DNA of 21,047 nucleotides from Gnetum montanum (taxonomy: Eukaryota > Streptophyta > Gnetopsida > Gnetales > Gnetaceae), in NCBI GenBank assembly GCA_015680685.1, contig MNCI01002882.1, positions 1-21,047 on the forward strand, read 5' to 3'. The position numbers and the translations under genes were made by a program. The notes under the pieces are model-generated. The model was not told where the DNA came from. It ran no database searches and was given only the letters and a program-made list of their open reading frames with translations. The first letter of the stretch is position 1, and each line of letters starts with the position of its first letter. Below are positions 1-9,626 of the stretch, in pieces.

Positions 1-1570
1 TCAATAGCAAAAGAAAATAAATTTATTCTAAAGAAATGATCAAAAAATTTGCTAAATAAGAGTATATAAAAATTATGTTGTCTATATTCTTTTTTATTAA
101 TAGTGTTATCTATGCATAATTTTAAAGAAAAACTAATATAGGCTTTATGTTTAGAATGCTTGCAAATATTAAAGAAATTTACTTATTGAGCATTGAAGAA
201 CTGCAAAAGAGTCATACACATAAAATTCAAGCCCCAATTAAAACACAATTGTATATTGAAATAAAAATACATATAATACAAAATTTTGTAGGATCACAAC
301 TACATGAGCTAGAAGATCTAAAATGTAGCTAGTATTTCTCTCAAACCACTCATTAATCAAGACTTCTTGTAGAGCATGAGGATTATACAACCCTATCAAT
401 CTCACTTCACTCATAAGATAATGCCACAAAAGCCTTAGGGGAACCAACTCAATTATCCCAAGGGACTCATTCAATTGTCTCAAGGACTTGCATTCCATTG
501 AAGCATGTATATTTGAATCTTGAAGTAATAAAGAAGAATAAAAAGTTTGCTTCTAATCTCATTGTCTCAAATTCATATCTTATTTGTTTTATTTATTTCA
601 TTAGACCATCTAGTTTTATCAATTTTAATCTTGTTTTCTTTGCCTTTTAATTTTAAGTATAATTCAAGAGAAAAATGGTGAAAACATGAAATCATTGGAG
701 ATCAACCTCCATTACTACTCTTTCTCCTACCCATATTTCCTTCGCAAGATTGAGAACATCCAACTTAAAGGATGAGTACCATCCATTCAAGAAGAAAGAT
801 TTTCTATTGAAAAATATTTACCATCATCCACATTGTATGTGGAACTTCATCCCTGATCTTTTCTTATTATCTAGGCTTAACTTTGTTACTACAAGCACCT
901 CTAGTCCATCAACAAGTTACATGCAACATTTACAATCAACTTTGATGGAAAAATTCATTATTTTAGGCTTAGTTAGTGCCACCATGACCTAGTTGCATTA
1001 CTAGCATGACTAACACTCCTTTAACAAATAGACTACTAGTCATTATTTCCTTTGTTGTGCCTAAGAAAAATTAAGTTTTAATAAAGCATTGTCTCTATAT
1101 GGCCTCTTGTAATCCTTGTAAAGCTAATTCACAACTTCATCATGAGCTGTGATGGATACAAGGTGGATACATAGTCATTGTTGCTACTTCAGTAGCCAAT
1201 GTAACCTTCTCTACCCTCATGATGTCCTAGTGTCAATGTCACAATTCCCATATGATGCAAACTATGACTTGGTTGCTTTTGGTAGTTGTGTTGAATTTTT
1301 GTTTTCTATTTCTATCTATTGTAACCTACATTGAGGTTATAACCAACTTGCATTGAAGAAATGACTTGCAAGCCTACAACAACTATTAAGAATCCATGCT
1401 CTAGTCACACCTAATCCCAATGTTTGAAAAAAGGAAATGACTTTTGCTATTCAAGCTCTTATAGCTCTTGGGGTGGTTTCCTCTAGTAGCCAACAACAAA
1501 TACTATTATTCTACCTTGATTCATTGAGCTTTTCAGAAATGAAGCAATAGGTCTACCTTCTTGTGATAGG
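1..1570. other. Left flank, no recognisable gene
   Basis: This is AT-rich sequence outside element B. Reading both strands gave only short open frames (for example 238-498 minus, 750-992 plus, 1149-1334 plus) with no family motif I recognise and no primer site or polypurine tract. The stretch around 440-480 has two similar pieces, CTCAATTATCCCAAGG and TTCAATTGTCTCAAGG. Sequence near 500-560 resembles the 3' part of a plant LTR (AATAAAGAAG), but no LTR boundaries could be fixed. It is probably old, unrecognisable repeat DNA. Confidence 0.4.
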
Positions 1571-2027
1571 ACCTAGAGTAGGGTCAATTCAATTTTCTTT
1601 AACCCTTTGAAATATAGTGAATCCAGAATATATGCAAGATAAATTAATTGTTAGAAAATATGAAAACTAGCTATCTTCTATTAAAATTAAAAAAAAATAA
1701 ATATTAAAAATACAATAGATCCACAAATTCATAGAACATCACACCAACATACTTACACACTCAAAGATATTACAGAGTATGAGGCTTTACAATTGCACAC
1801 AATTGATCACAATGTAAGGCACAATCAATTTCAAATTTCTTTCCATATACATAGAACCAAGATCCATGCACAATGGTCAATGAGATGTACATAAACTCTC
1901 TTGCCACCTCTCTCATGATAAAACATGCAACAATATCTCATATTTAATACAAAACAAAGCTAATACATAGCTAACACTTTAGGGAAATATTTTCCATTCT
2001 TAACTTGAAGATTCACTGCTATTTCTA

Positions 2028-2035
2028 ATTTATAA
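2028..2035 (-). promoter_or_regulatory. Possible TATA box of element B LTR
   Basis: The minus strand reads TTATAAAT just downstream of the repeated box array, where a U3 promoter is expected. The matching place in the other LTR reads TATGAATT, a decayed form. This is weaker than the family A TATA boxes, because a second similar AT-rich stretch lies close by. Confidence 0.35.
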
Positions 2036-2067
2036 CTACTATCTCAAATCTTTGCCCCGCTCAAATA

Positions 2068-2329
2068 ATATGTCTATAGTCTTGAAAAGATGTCTCTCTT
2101 TTAACCATAGTATTGAGATAAGATTTCTTTAATTTGAATAATATGTCTCCATTGGAAATAATATATCTTCCATCTTTGGAAAAACATGTTCTTCTAATAT
2201 AGACATCTCTAGAAAGATGTCTCCTTTCTAGTGTAGATGTCTCTCGCAGGATTTCTACTCAACTTATGAGATGTTTACTCTGAAGAAATAGCTTTTGGGT
2301 AAGACATCTCATATGTTTCCAAGATGTCT
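2068..2329 (-). repeat. U3 array of AGA(CA/TG)TCT boxes, left LTR of element B
   Basis: Eight-base boxes begin at 2068, 2088, 2121, 2141, 2161, about 2182, 2201, 2215, 2235, 2249, 2269, 2302 and 2322. The array resumes at 9646, 9666 and 9686 beyond element A. Steps are mostly 20 bp, with some of 33 or 14. The box occurs as AGACATCT and as its reverse complement AGATGTCT, with decayed forms such as ATATATCT and AGATTTCT. Removing element A restores the 33-bp step from 2322 to the next box. The position upstream of the likely TATA box suggests an enhancer array. Confidence 0.8.
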
Positions 2330-2344
2330 TCCAAAAGTACCTAG

Positions 2345-2349
2345 CTCTT
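2345..2349. repeat. Target-site duplication of element A, left copy (CTCTT)
   Basis: CTCTT directly precedes the TGATGAG terminus at 2350 and recurs at 9636-9640 directly after CTCATCA. A 5-bp duplication is normal for Ty3/gypsy integration. The empty site is supported by the second LTR of element B, which reads CCTAGCTCTTGGACAAGA uninterrupted near 15024. Confidence 0.93.
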
Positions 2350-3102
2350 TGATGAGTAGCGAGGTACCCCTACACTCAACCATACGAAACAAGTGTAGCA
2401 CGTGCGATTCGGTCGAACTCAGTAGACTAAATGCCTAAACGTCCCATGGAACACTTGGGGTTAATCATTCGTTGTCTTCTTAGACTTACTTGTTGTTGTC
2501 ACAGTGTATGGTTAAGTAAGTCTGAGGTATATGATTTTTATGGTCTTTTATGATTTTATGTCTTCTATGCTAAGAGCGAAGGGTTGAGAAAGCTAACTAA
2601 CTCTAACTAAGGACTAAGTCTAAATTAACTAGCATCAGCATCCATTCCCACTTACTGTACACACCCTGAACTATGCAACTGTGGCTACCAAACGCTAATC
2701 GTTACTGGGATCACCACACGTAATGCACGTGCTCAAAGTGGTTGTATTGAGGCACCTAATTAGCCTAAACGTGATGAGCAACCGATTCCTTGACTAGTCG
2801 TACACATCCGTAGATGCTCGTAATCAAGTCGTACTCATGCCGTGCTAATGTAGGTAATAAATAACATGTAATAAACAATAGGTAATAAATCCTATTCCAT
2901 GCACTACAAGGTTTATCCACAAAGCTCATCTTTATTGTCGTAGACAACTTACATTCAGGTACAAAGCTACTCGAATAAAGATCCGTTCACTTGGGGACTC
3001 CTACTACGGGCACATGGAAAATATTCTATCTCTGGAGTGATCAAATTGCCAAAGTTTCCCTAATTTAAGGATAGGATGAGAAATAAGGGGAGTGCCACCT
3101 CT

Positions 3103-3110
3103 TATTTATA
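3103..3110 (-). promoter_or_regulatory. TATA box of element A 3' LTR
   Basis: The minus strand reads TATAAATAAGAGGTGGCA. The same box lies at 9466-9473 in the other LTR and at 18685-18692 in element C. In all three, exactly 18 nt separate it from the first GATATC palindrome upstream. Confidence 0.7.
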
Positions 3111-3128
3111 TATTTGGCAGCAGACCGC

Positions 3129-3153
3129 GATATCGCAGTACATGAGATATCGC
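3129..3153 (-). repeat. Two-unit GATATCGC palindrome array in element A 3' LTR
   Basis: GATATCGC units begin at 3129 and 3146, a 17-bp step. This is the short version of the nine-unit array at 9492-9626. Confidence 0.8.
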
Positions 3154-3162
3154 GTCTCATCA

Positions 3163-3170
3163 TACCCCCA
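3163..3170 (-). other. Polypurine tract of element A
   Basis: The minus strand reads TGGGGGTA directly next to the 3' LTR, where plus-strand DNA synthesis is primed. Element C has the same sequence directly next to its LTR at 18819. The following bases ATGACTGAATT are also partly shared. Confidence 0.8.
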
Positions 3171-3739
3171 TGACTGAATTAAAACTCATCCTTGGGTTCC
3201 TTACAATAATATCAGGAAGGTATGGAATTATTAAGGGGAATGGAACTAATGGGATGACATGTGAATGGATCATTATTACAAGACTTGACAAAACTAGTGT
3301 TCATGACAACAAGGGTAAACACCTTATTACAATGACATCAGACCTTTGTTGGTAGCTGAGAAAGAGAGAGAGAAAGAAGTGTTGCTGCTGCCAATGCTAA
3401 TATTGCACCTTCGTTGTCCATCCATAAGCACACCATCGATCTTGCTCCTTGCATAGCTGCTTCAACGCTGTTCCATTCCAAGTGTTTCCTCCAGATCCAA
3501 TCTGTTGTTTGTATGATCGCTGTTTACACACACAACACAATCTTAATTAGCAAGGGCAACTGAATCATCATGTAATTGATACCTTGCTTCGGTGTAAACT
3601 CATTGGCTAGGTTGTGGTATGGCTGATACGGATTTGGAGATATATTAATGATGACTACCAAAGGTGTAGGGGTTAGGAAGAAAATCAAAAATTTTGGGGC
3701 TAGGAGAAAATCAAAAAATTCAAAAATTTAGGCCTCGTA

Positions 3740-3750
3740 CCCCCATGACT
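3740..3750. repeat. Internal copy of polypurine-tract motif (CCCCCATGACT)
   Basis: TACCCCCATGACTAATT closely matches TACCCCCATGACTGAATT at the true polypurine tract (3163-3180). Further copies of CCCCCATGACTG are at 5152-5163 and 6421-6432. Confidence 0.7.
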
Positions 3751-4298
3751 AATTGCGAACCTCCAGTAGCATTAGGATGGAGAAAGACAAGGAGTAAGAA
3801 AGATAGAGAAAAAGAGACAACTATGGCATCGATGAAATGGATGTCAAGATGGAAATAAACAAAATAAAATTAATTGCAAAATGTTAAGAAAAATAATTTA
3901 ACTAATGCTCCAAATAGGAATGTTAGTGGATCCTCCCCAAACTAGGCTCATGCCTTTAATGCCCTGACAAACCCACATTCAAAGAGTTCGTAGGCTTCGG
4001 GAATGTCATTTGGAACAAGAGTTAAAGTATTTACCACAAGAATTTACCAAAAAGAAAACAATGCATCAACCAAAATATATACACTAATGATACAACCGGT
4101 AATGAGGTGAACAATGGAGAGGAGGGAGAGAAGAGAATGGAATGGAATCCCAAGAACAAGGTGGTGTACAACCCCTTGTGTGTTTTATGATTAATGTGAC
4201 TTAGCAATTCTCATTCCAACTCCAACCTCAAACCAACCACATCCAGTGACTTTGCATCAATGCATTCGATTAAACCATCCACTTAGACAACAAGAATG

Positions 4299-4424
4299 CA
4301 CTTTTGGTTTCATAACTAGTGCTTGTAGCCCACCATTCCAATGAAACAAAGGAGAGAATGGGAAGCGAGAAGGGCCTTAGTTAGAGGGAACACTTTTGGT
4401 TCCATAACCAGTGCTTGTCGCCCA
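4299..4424 (+). repeat. Pair of 34-bp direct repeats
   Basis: 4299-4332 and 4391-4424 differ at three positions, all T/C or A/C. Both start CACTTTTGGTT and end in GCTTGT(A/C)GCCCA. They are 92 bp apart. The function is unknown. Confidence 0.8.
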
Positions 4425-4464
4425 AATATTTATTCCGTGTAAGGGGTGTGCTTTGAATTCTCCC

Positions 4465-4488
4465 CTCTCTCTCTCTCTCTCTCTCTCT
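4465..4488 (+). repeat. (CT)12 microsatellite
   Basis: Uninterrupted CT dinucleotides inside the non-coding part of element A. Confidence 0.95.
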
Positions 4489-4940
4489 TGTTTTGTGTTT
4501 TTATGCATGAGAACCACACCATGCAAAGATTTCTAATTTTTTTTTTCTTAGCTTTCGATAATTGGGTAACATCGGAATGGCAAGAAAACTCAAGAAGAAA
4601 CATTCAAGCACCCAAGAGAATGACCAATACAAAAGCATCAAGTTCCCTTGAAGTCACACCCTTTTCAATCCTTGAGTCCTTCCTTAGTTTGAGGAATGCC
4701 TAGTCACCAATTCATTTAAGTTCTTATTAAGAAGGGACTGTACATTTCCAAGCCTAGAGAGACCATAGAAACTAGAGGATGGATGGATGAAATGAACTCA
4801 TTGCCTATCATATCAAAAGAAACATATCTTAGTATCAACATTGTGACTTAAGGTAAAAACCAAACATTAGTAATCAATAGGAAAATAGTTCATACCATCA
4901 GTCCTAAACACTTATTGGGTGACAAACTTATAGGGTGGAT

Positions 4941-4958
4941 CACACACACACACACACA
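4941..4958 (+). repeat. (CA)9 microsatellite
   Basis: Uninterrupted CA dinucleotides inside the non-coding part of element A. Confidence 0.95.
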
Positions 4959-4992
4959 AAATGGAAAAAGTATAACAATGTTGTAAAAAAAA

Positions 4993-5107
4993 CTAGAAAA
5001 GTTAAAGAAATTTGTATAATAAAAATTAGAAAAGTTAAAGAAATTTTTAAAACAGAAATGTGTAAGACAAAAACGTTGTAAAACAAAAACATGTAAAACA
5101 AAAATCG
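4993..5107 (+). repeat. A-rich short tandem repeats
   Basis: Two copies of TAGAAAAGTTAAAGAAATTT lie 33 bp apart (from 4994 and 5027). They are followed by three roughly 15-bp units of the form GTAA(G/A)ACAAAAA (5062, 5078, 5093). Confidence 0.75.
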
Positions 5108-5151
5108 AAAAAGAACTAAGGGCCCCATATGATCAGCATAGGTGGCCATCT

Positions 5152-5163
5152 CCCCCATGACTG
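5152..5163. repeat. Internal copy of polypurine-tract motif (CCCCCATGACTG)
   Basis: This is the third copy of the motif in element A, just beyond the end of the protease frame at 5181. Confidence 0.65.
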
Positions 5164-5180
5164 AGTGGAAAGGGAGAGAT

Positions 5181-6482
5181 CTAAAATAATGAGCACCTAT
5201 TTGAGTTTCTTAAAAGTGTCCAAATTATCCCAAATGATGATCTTAGATTAAGGGGTGGAAGTTGGTGACGCTCATATTCCAATGTGTCTATGCCTTCATT
5301 GTTGGCATGGGTTTCCTCAGTTCGTTCCATGCATATTTGTCTACTCCTTTTAGTAGTTGTCAACCATGGGGTGTCTACTACTTCTTGTGTGGTTGCTACA
5401 TACAGGCATCTTTGTTGCAAAGTTTTAAGGGCACACCTGTCACATGGAGGCATTTCCTCCATGTCATCACCTGATGAATCACTGTATGTGATGCATGGAA
5501 CTTTCCTCTTCTCGATCTTTCCACAAATATTTATCTTAGATATTTCCAAGGAAAGATCGCGGATCCTAAGGCATGCATCTACTATACTAAGCCATGCCCT
5601 TCCCATTATAATTAGGAAGTCCCCTTTGTTGTTGTTCACTTTAATCACCAGAAAATCAGTTGGGTAAGACCAATCAAATACAGTGATAATGATGTCCTCC
5701 ACCAATTCCAAGGAAATGGTGATGGACTGGTCTGCCAGCTCTAGTTGAATGTTGCTCTTCTTAAGTTGGGGCAGGTTCCAGGCATGATACATCTCTCATG
5801 AAATCAAGTTAACTCCGGAACCTGAGTCAAGAAGAGCACTATGTGGTTCATTTTTAGTGATCTGTAAATAGATTAAGGGACTCCCAGGGTCAGTTAGTTT
5901 CCTGGGAAGGTGGCCCACCTTGATCTAGTTAGTTATGGTATGCGTTAACATAACCGTATGCATAAAGCTCTGATTTTGGATGGAAGGGTGCTCCAAAGTG
6001 TTAGATGGTGGAGGAGTGTACATGGCCCCAACCACTTGTTGTTGTGAGAGTTTTTCTGGGCTTTTGATTCATAAGTAGGATCTTCTCTTTTTACAGTTGT
6101 CAGAACCAGTAACAGGTTGGATATTTACAACTCTTGCAGTGTGACGTTGCTGCAGTTGAGGAGGAAGTTCCCCTTGCATTGTTGGAGCAGGAGGTGTTAT
6201 GGGAACTACTTGTGGTGGAAGAGGTGCGGATGGATTAGGAGGATGGTGTGCATATGGAGTGTCTCCCGGAGGAGAGGGAGTCCTTCTGAAGTACTCCCAA
6301 ACTTGGTAGTGATAGTTAGGGGTTGTGTGACTCATAGAGTCACTTGGAGAAATCGACTGCTGCACATAATATCCATAAGGGTCAGGCTGCCAGTAAGGAT
6401 GCTGATTTCGGCGATGGCATCCCCCATGACTGTGGGTATTACCACCACTGTTGTTGTTCCATGGGCTATGATGGAGTTCCAC
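5181..6482 (-). pseudogene. Element A proline-rich linker and aspartic protease, broken
   Basis: One minus-strand frame runs from 6482 to 5181 with three internal stops. The first part (6482-6069) is rich in Pro, Asn and Gln. The retropepsin domain occupies about 5925-5580: the catalytic motif LLDSGSGVNLIS is visible, with Asp-Ser-Gly at 5820-5828 and a stop right after. LELADQSI, LVEDIIITV, YPTDFLVI and the flap-side LIIMGRAWL follow. This pattern matches Athila/Tat-type protease. About 110 codons of unrecognised, charged sequence containing CDRC follow before the stop at 5181. No RT follows. The frame is offset from gag by one base. The protein would mature Gag, but this copy cannot make it. 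Confidence 0.8.
6421..6432. repeat. Copy of polypurine-tract motif inside the linker coding region
   Basis: CCCCCATGACTG is identical to 3165-3176. Here the minus strand encodes part of a His/Gly-rich stretch, so it may be chance or a retained duplication. Confidence 0.5.
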
Positions 6483-8466
6483 TTGGATAATACGTTAGTG
6501 GTTGGTGGAACTGCCTTGGGTTACCTTGTGGATAAGGTAACCTTCGGGGTGTTTTCCATTGGTTGAGTCTTGGATTAAGCACATACACCCCAGACTCCTG
6601 TAGATGTGAGATGATGGGGCAGCATCCCTTAGGATGGTCATAGTGGCAGATCTCACATCCACCGTCATCATCTGTGTCAGAGTCCTCAGCCACATCGGAG
6701 TTAGTGATTTTTCCCTTACTCTTGTTATGTGCAGGGCCTAAATCTCTCCACTTTTTCTTACCTTTGTCACTACTTTTTTCAACCTTAGACTCTTCTAAAA
6801 TTTTTAATAAAATTTCAATTTTAGATTCTAAGGAACTCCATATGTCATCTACCTTAGCCACTATTTCTATTGTTAATTTTTGGATCAGCAAGGTTTTTCG
6901 GTTCACCAACTCTTTGATTGGTGACTCATCCTGTTCATCACAAAACTTCACTCCCTTCTTTCGAAGAGAGGGATCACGGTTATACTCTTCTGCACTTTTC
7001 CTTTTGCGTAGCTCATCCTCTTCTTTTGCTACTTATTCCAACAAGCTATGTACTTCATGGGATCTAAGTTGTGAGAGTCTCCCTTGGGCATAAGTTCCAA
7101 GGGTTCTTCTAGTTTCATGCCTTAGCCTATCCACGATGTGGCGAAGTTCATCCCACTGAGCGTACCCATGGCCCGGGCAACGATGTAACAATGTGTAGTA
7201 GCAGGCCATGGCAGCATCCAAGGGTTCATGTATACCTTGCTTCCAGCCTTGGATCTACTTACGCAAATTGGACACTCTGGAGTACATTTGATACTTTTCG
7301 TTAAAGAGTTCTAGCATCGTACTCCACCTCCTGATGGTTTCCAATTCTAAGGACTGGTACCAACTCTTTGCTTCTTTAGTGAGTGTCCTTGGGAATAAAT
7401 TAAGTTTTTGCCACTCAATTTCTATATTTTGCAAGGCACAGGCATCATGGAATGCTTGTAAATGATTTTGCGGATTAGCATTATATCCCCCTTCAAATCA
7501 TGGGATGTTGTTCATGTCTAATCGTTTGATCTGACTATCCTTTAAATGTTTTGTGGGAATCCTAACTACCTTCATTATGTCAAGCATACTTTAGGTTGCG
7601 AGTAGGGGCTCATCATGATCGTCTCTTTCATGACGTTTGTGATGTCTGCATTGTTACCTACTCTCCCTACGTCCTTGCCCTTGTCCTCTCTCTCGACTTT
7701 CCCGTCAAGGTCTTTCGTCCTTCTTACTTTTATCCTCACCTTTATGTTCATGGTGGCTGCACCCAGATGTGGAAGGAGAGGGGGAGTGATGTGAAGAAGG
7801 TGAAGAAGAAGGGGAACCATCGCCATGACGATGTTTCTTGCCTTCTCTTTGACTGCTACGGCCCTAATCGTGATGACGATCTAAGTGCCCATCCTTAACA
7901 TAAGTGGTTGTTCCCTCTGTGAACAGTTGGTGTTCACGGGCATCAGAACCAGGGATATGTACCGTTGATCATAGATTCTAATACCCAACCTCCTCATCAT
8001 TGTTAGGAGGAGGAACATCATTTGTTAAAGAACCCGTGATAAAGGGTTCCTCATCTCCTATTTTGCAAAGGACGTGCGGGACCTTGTCCTTCAACACTGC
8101 ATGTTGACTCTCCTACCTTAAGTCCCTCATAAATTAGGCATCTGTGGGATAATAATCCCTCATGTCAAAGTCCTCTGCAATGTATTTAACATATAGTTCA
8201 ATCATGCCTATTTGTGCCAAGGCACAAAAAATCATGTGAGAGATTGATCGATTTGGGGGTAACACAATGTTACCTTGCAAATCTCTCCACCGTAGCTGTT
8301 CATCCTGATGGAGAATAAAAGTAAAATTAGGAATATACTCATCGGGATGAGTATATGTCATCTTATATTGTTTAGGACTTGGCTGATTTTGGTTATGTGT
8401 TTTATCTTGCCGACTATCTTGTGTGTGGTCCTTAGGTGGTGAGTTGCTCTTATGAGAAGAAGGCAT
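6466..8466 (-). pseudogene. Element A gag, 667-codon frame with 11 in-frame stops
   Basis: From the ATG at 8466 one frame stays in register to 6466 with 11 premature stops and no evident frameshift. The N-terminal part is Ser/Pro/Lys/Gln-rich and followed by a Ser/His-rich basic stretch (about 7850-7650). The retrotransposon-gag core lies at about 7520-7100: HLQAFHDACALQNI, LFPRTLTKEAKSWYQSL, then RRWSTMLELFNEKY. Near the C-terminus CEICHYDHPKGCC (about 6660) is a CX2CX3HX4C zinc-knuckle-like motif for RNA binding. The stops are TAA, TAG or TGA at places compatible with single transitions from Gln or Arg codons. The start is 141 bp inside the 5' LTR boundary, just past the primer site. Gag would form the virus-like particle. 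Assignment to gag is firm; the lineage is less so. Confidence 0.85.
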
Positions 8467-8587
8467 TGTTATTGGTGTGCTAATTTACTATTATATAAAA
8501 TTTTATCTTGATTAACCCGAAGGTTCGTTAAGGCTCACAACGATGTGAGTGATATCCCTTATGTTCTATTTGATGCACAAACACTTA

Positions 8588-8606
8588 GTCCCTAGTAACA
8601 GCACCA
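8588..8606 (-). other. Primer-binding site of element A, tRNA-Asp type, mutated
   Basis: The minus strand reads TGGTGCTGTTACTAGGGAC, one base from the LTR. From general knowledge, plant tRNA-Asp would pair with TGGCGCCGTTGCCGGGGAT. The differences are transitions, several at CpG positions, as expected from cytosine deamination. Element C has a better preserved version at 19949-19967. Confidence 0.75.
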
Positions 8607-9030
8607 ATGATGAGTGGCGAGGTACCCCTACACTCAACCATAAAAAATAAGCATAGCACACGTGATTTGGTCGAACTCCGTAGACTAAATGCCTAAACGC
8701 CCCATGGAACACTTGGGGTTAATCATTCGTTGTCTTCCCAAACTTACTTGTTGTTGTCATGGTGTATGCTTAAGTAAGTCCGAGGTATATGATTTGTATA
8801 GTCTTTTATGGTTTTATGTCTTCTATGCTAAGAGCAAAGGGTTGAGAAAGCTAACTAACTCTAACTAAGGACTAAGTCTAAATTAACTAGTGTTAGCATC
8901 CATTCTCACTTACCGTACACACCCTGAACTATGCAACTATGGCTACCAAATGCTAATTGTTACTAGGATCACCACACGTAATGCACGTGCTCGAAGTGGT
9001 CGTACTGAGGCACCTAATTAGCCTAAACGT

Positions 9031-9215
9031 GATGAGCAGCCGATTCCTTGACTAGCCGCACACATCTGTAGATGTTCTTAATCAAGTCGTACTCATCCCA
9101 TGTTCTAGGAGACAAGGGTGAGAGAGACTAATCGCTATGAGTAGCTAATTCCTTAATTAGTCATACACATTTGTCAATGCTCGTAATCAAGTCGTACTCA
9201 TGCCACGCTAATGTA
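9031..9215 (+). repeat. 105-bp tandem duplication in element A 5' LTR
   Basis: ATGAG(C/T)AGC begins at 9032 and 9137, and both units end in AATCAAGTCGTACTCAT. The units differ at many bases, so the duplication is older than the insertion or came from another family member. The 3' LTR has one unit (2774 onward). Confidence 0.8.
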
Positions 9216-9465
9216 GGTAATAAATAACATGTAATAAACAACAGGTAATAAATCCTATTCCATGCATTGCAAGGTTTATCCACAAAGCTCATCTTTATTG
9301 CCATACACAACTTGCGTTTAGGTACAAAGCTACTCGAATAAAGATCCGTTCACTTGGGGACTCCTACTACGGGCACATGGAAAATATTCTATCTTTGGAG
9401 TGATCAAACTACCAGAGTTTTCCTACTTTAATCCTAGGATGAGAAATAAGGGGAGTGCCACCTCT

Positions 9466-9473
9466 TATTTATA
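9466..9473 (-). promoter_or_regulatory. TATA box of element A 5' LTR
   Basis: TATAAATA on the minus strand lies 18 nt downstream of the last GATATC unit and is conserved in all three A/C LTRs that keep this end. Transcription would run toward lower coordinates through gag. Confidence 0.75.
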
Positions 9474-9491
9474 GATTTGACGGCGGACCAT

Positions 9492-9626
9492 GATATCGCA
9501 TACAAGATATTGCAGGGGACGACACGATATCGCATACATGATATTGCATGGGATGTGATATTGCAACAGCCGCGATATCGCGTATGTGATTTCGCGTACG
9601 CGATATCGCGGTGCATGCGATATCGC
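9492..9626 (-). repeat. Nine-unit GATATCGC palindrome array upstream of the element A TATA box
   Basis: Units begin at 9492, 9506, 9526, 9540, 9557, 9574, 9588, 9602 and 9619. Steps are 14, 20, 14, 17, 17, 14, 14 and 17 bp. Most read GATATCGC, often extended to CGCGATATCGCG; some read GATATTGC or GATTTCGC. The small open frames here are artefacts of the palindromes. Element C has a decayed array starting with the same 14, 20, 14 steps. This is probably a U3 enhancer array. Confidence 0.88.

Larger units (their letters stand above)
1571..2349 (-). repeat. Element B 3' LTR, outer portion (continues at 9641)
   Basis: It aligns along its length with 14326 onward, starting at the shared CCTAGAGTAGGGTC, and continuing through the shared GAGGCT, CAAAACAAAGCTAAT and box-array segments. 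Element A interrupts it after CCTAGCTCTT. The left edge is approximate, because the two copies stop matching just before CCTAG. On the minus strand this is the R/U5 end plus most of U3. Confidence 0.85.
2350..3162 (-). repeat. Element A 3' LTR (813 bp)
   Basis: It runs from TGATGAG to CTCATCA and aligns end to end with 8608-9635, with mostly transition differences. It is 215 bp shorter, because it has one copy of a roughly 105-bp segment that is doubled in the other LTR and only two GATATC palindromes against nine. It keeps TATAAATA at 3103-3110. Confidence 0.93.
3171..5180. other. Element A long non-coding region between protease and polypurine tract
   Basis: About 2 kb show no coding signal on either strand. 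I looked on the minus strand for RT, RNase H and integrase motifs and found none; the 72-codon frame at 4940-5158 is low-complexity. Parts of 3163 to about 4150 align with element C (18819 to about 19740), for example TTCCTTACAA, AGGTATGG and GGATCCTCCCCAAA/GGGTCCTTCCCAAA. The region is therefore an inherited family feature, not a private deletion scar. It contains microsatellites, short repeats and two extra copies of the polypurine-adjacent motif. Confidence 0.7.

Noticed and set aside
1149-1334. Possible small gene on the plus strand in the left flank
   Set aside because: 61 codons without a recognisable motif, upstream signal or homologous neighbour; random frames of this length are common here.
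2068-2329. CRISPR-like regular spacing of short repeats
   Set aside because: Eight-base boxes at 20-bp steps inside an LTR of a plant retrotransposon; repeat and spacer lengths do not fit CRISPR.
4940-5158. 72-codon hydrophobic frame on the minus strand, looking like membrane segments
   Set aside because: It comes from A-rich tandem repeats and the (CA)9 run; low-complexity, not a gene.
5262-5667. Plus-strand frames of 70 and 127 codons
   Set aside because: They are shadows opposite the protease frame, which has clear retropepsin motifs on the minus strand.
6117-7093. Plus-strand frames of 149 and 139 codons
   Set aside because: They are opposite gag and the linker; composition mirrors the minus-strand coding sequence and no family motif is seen.
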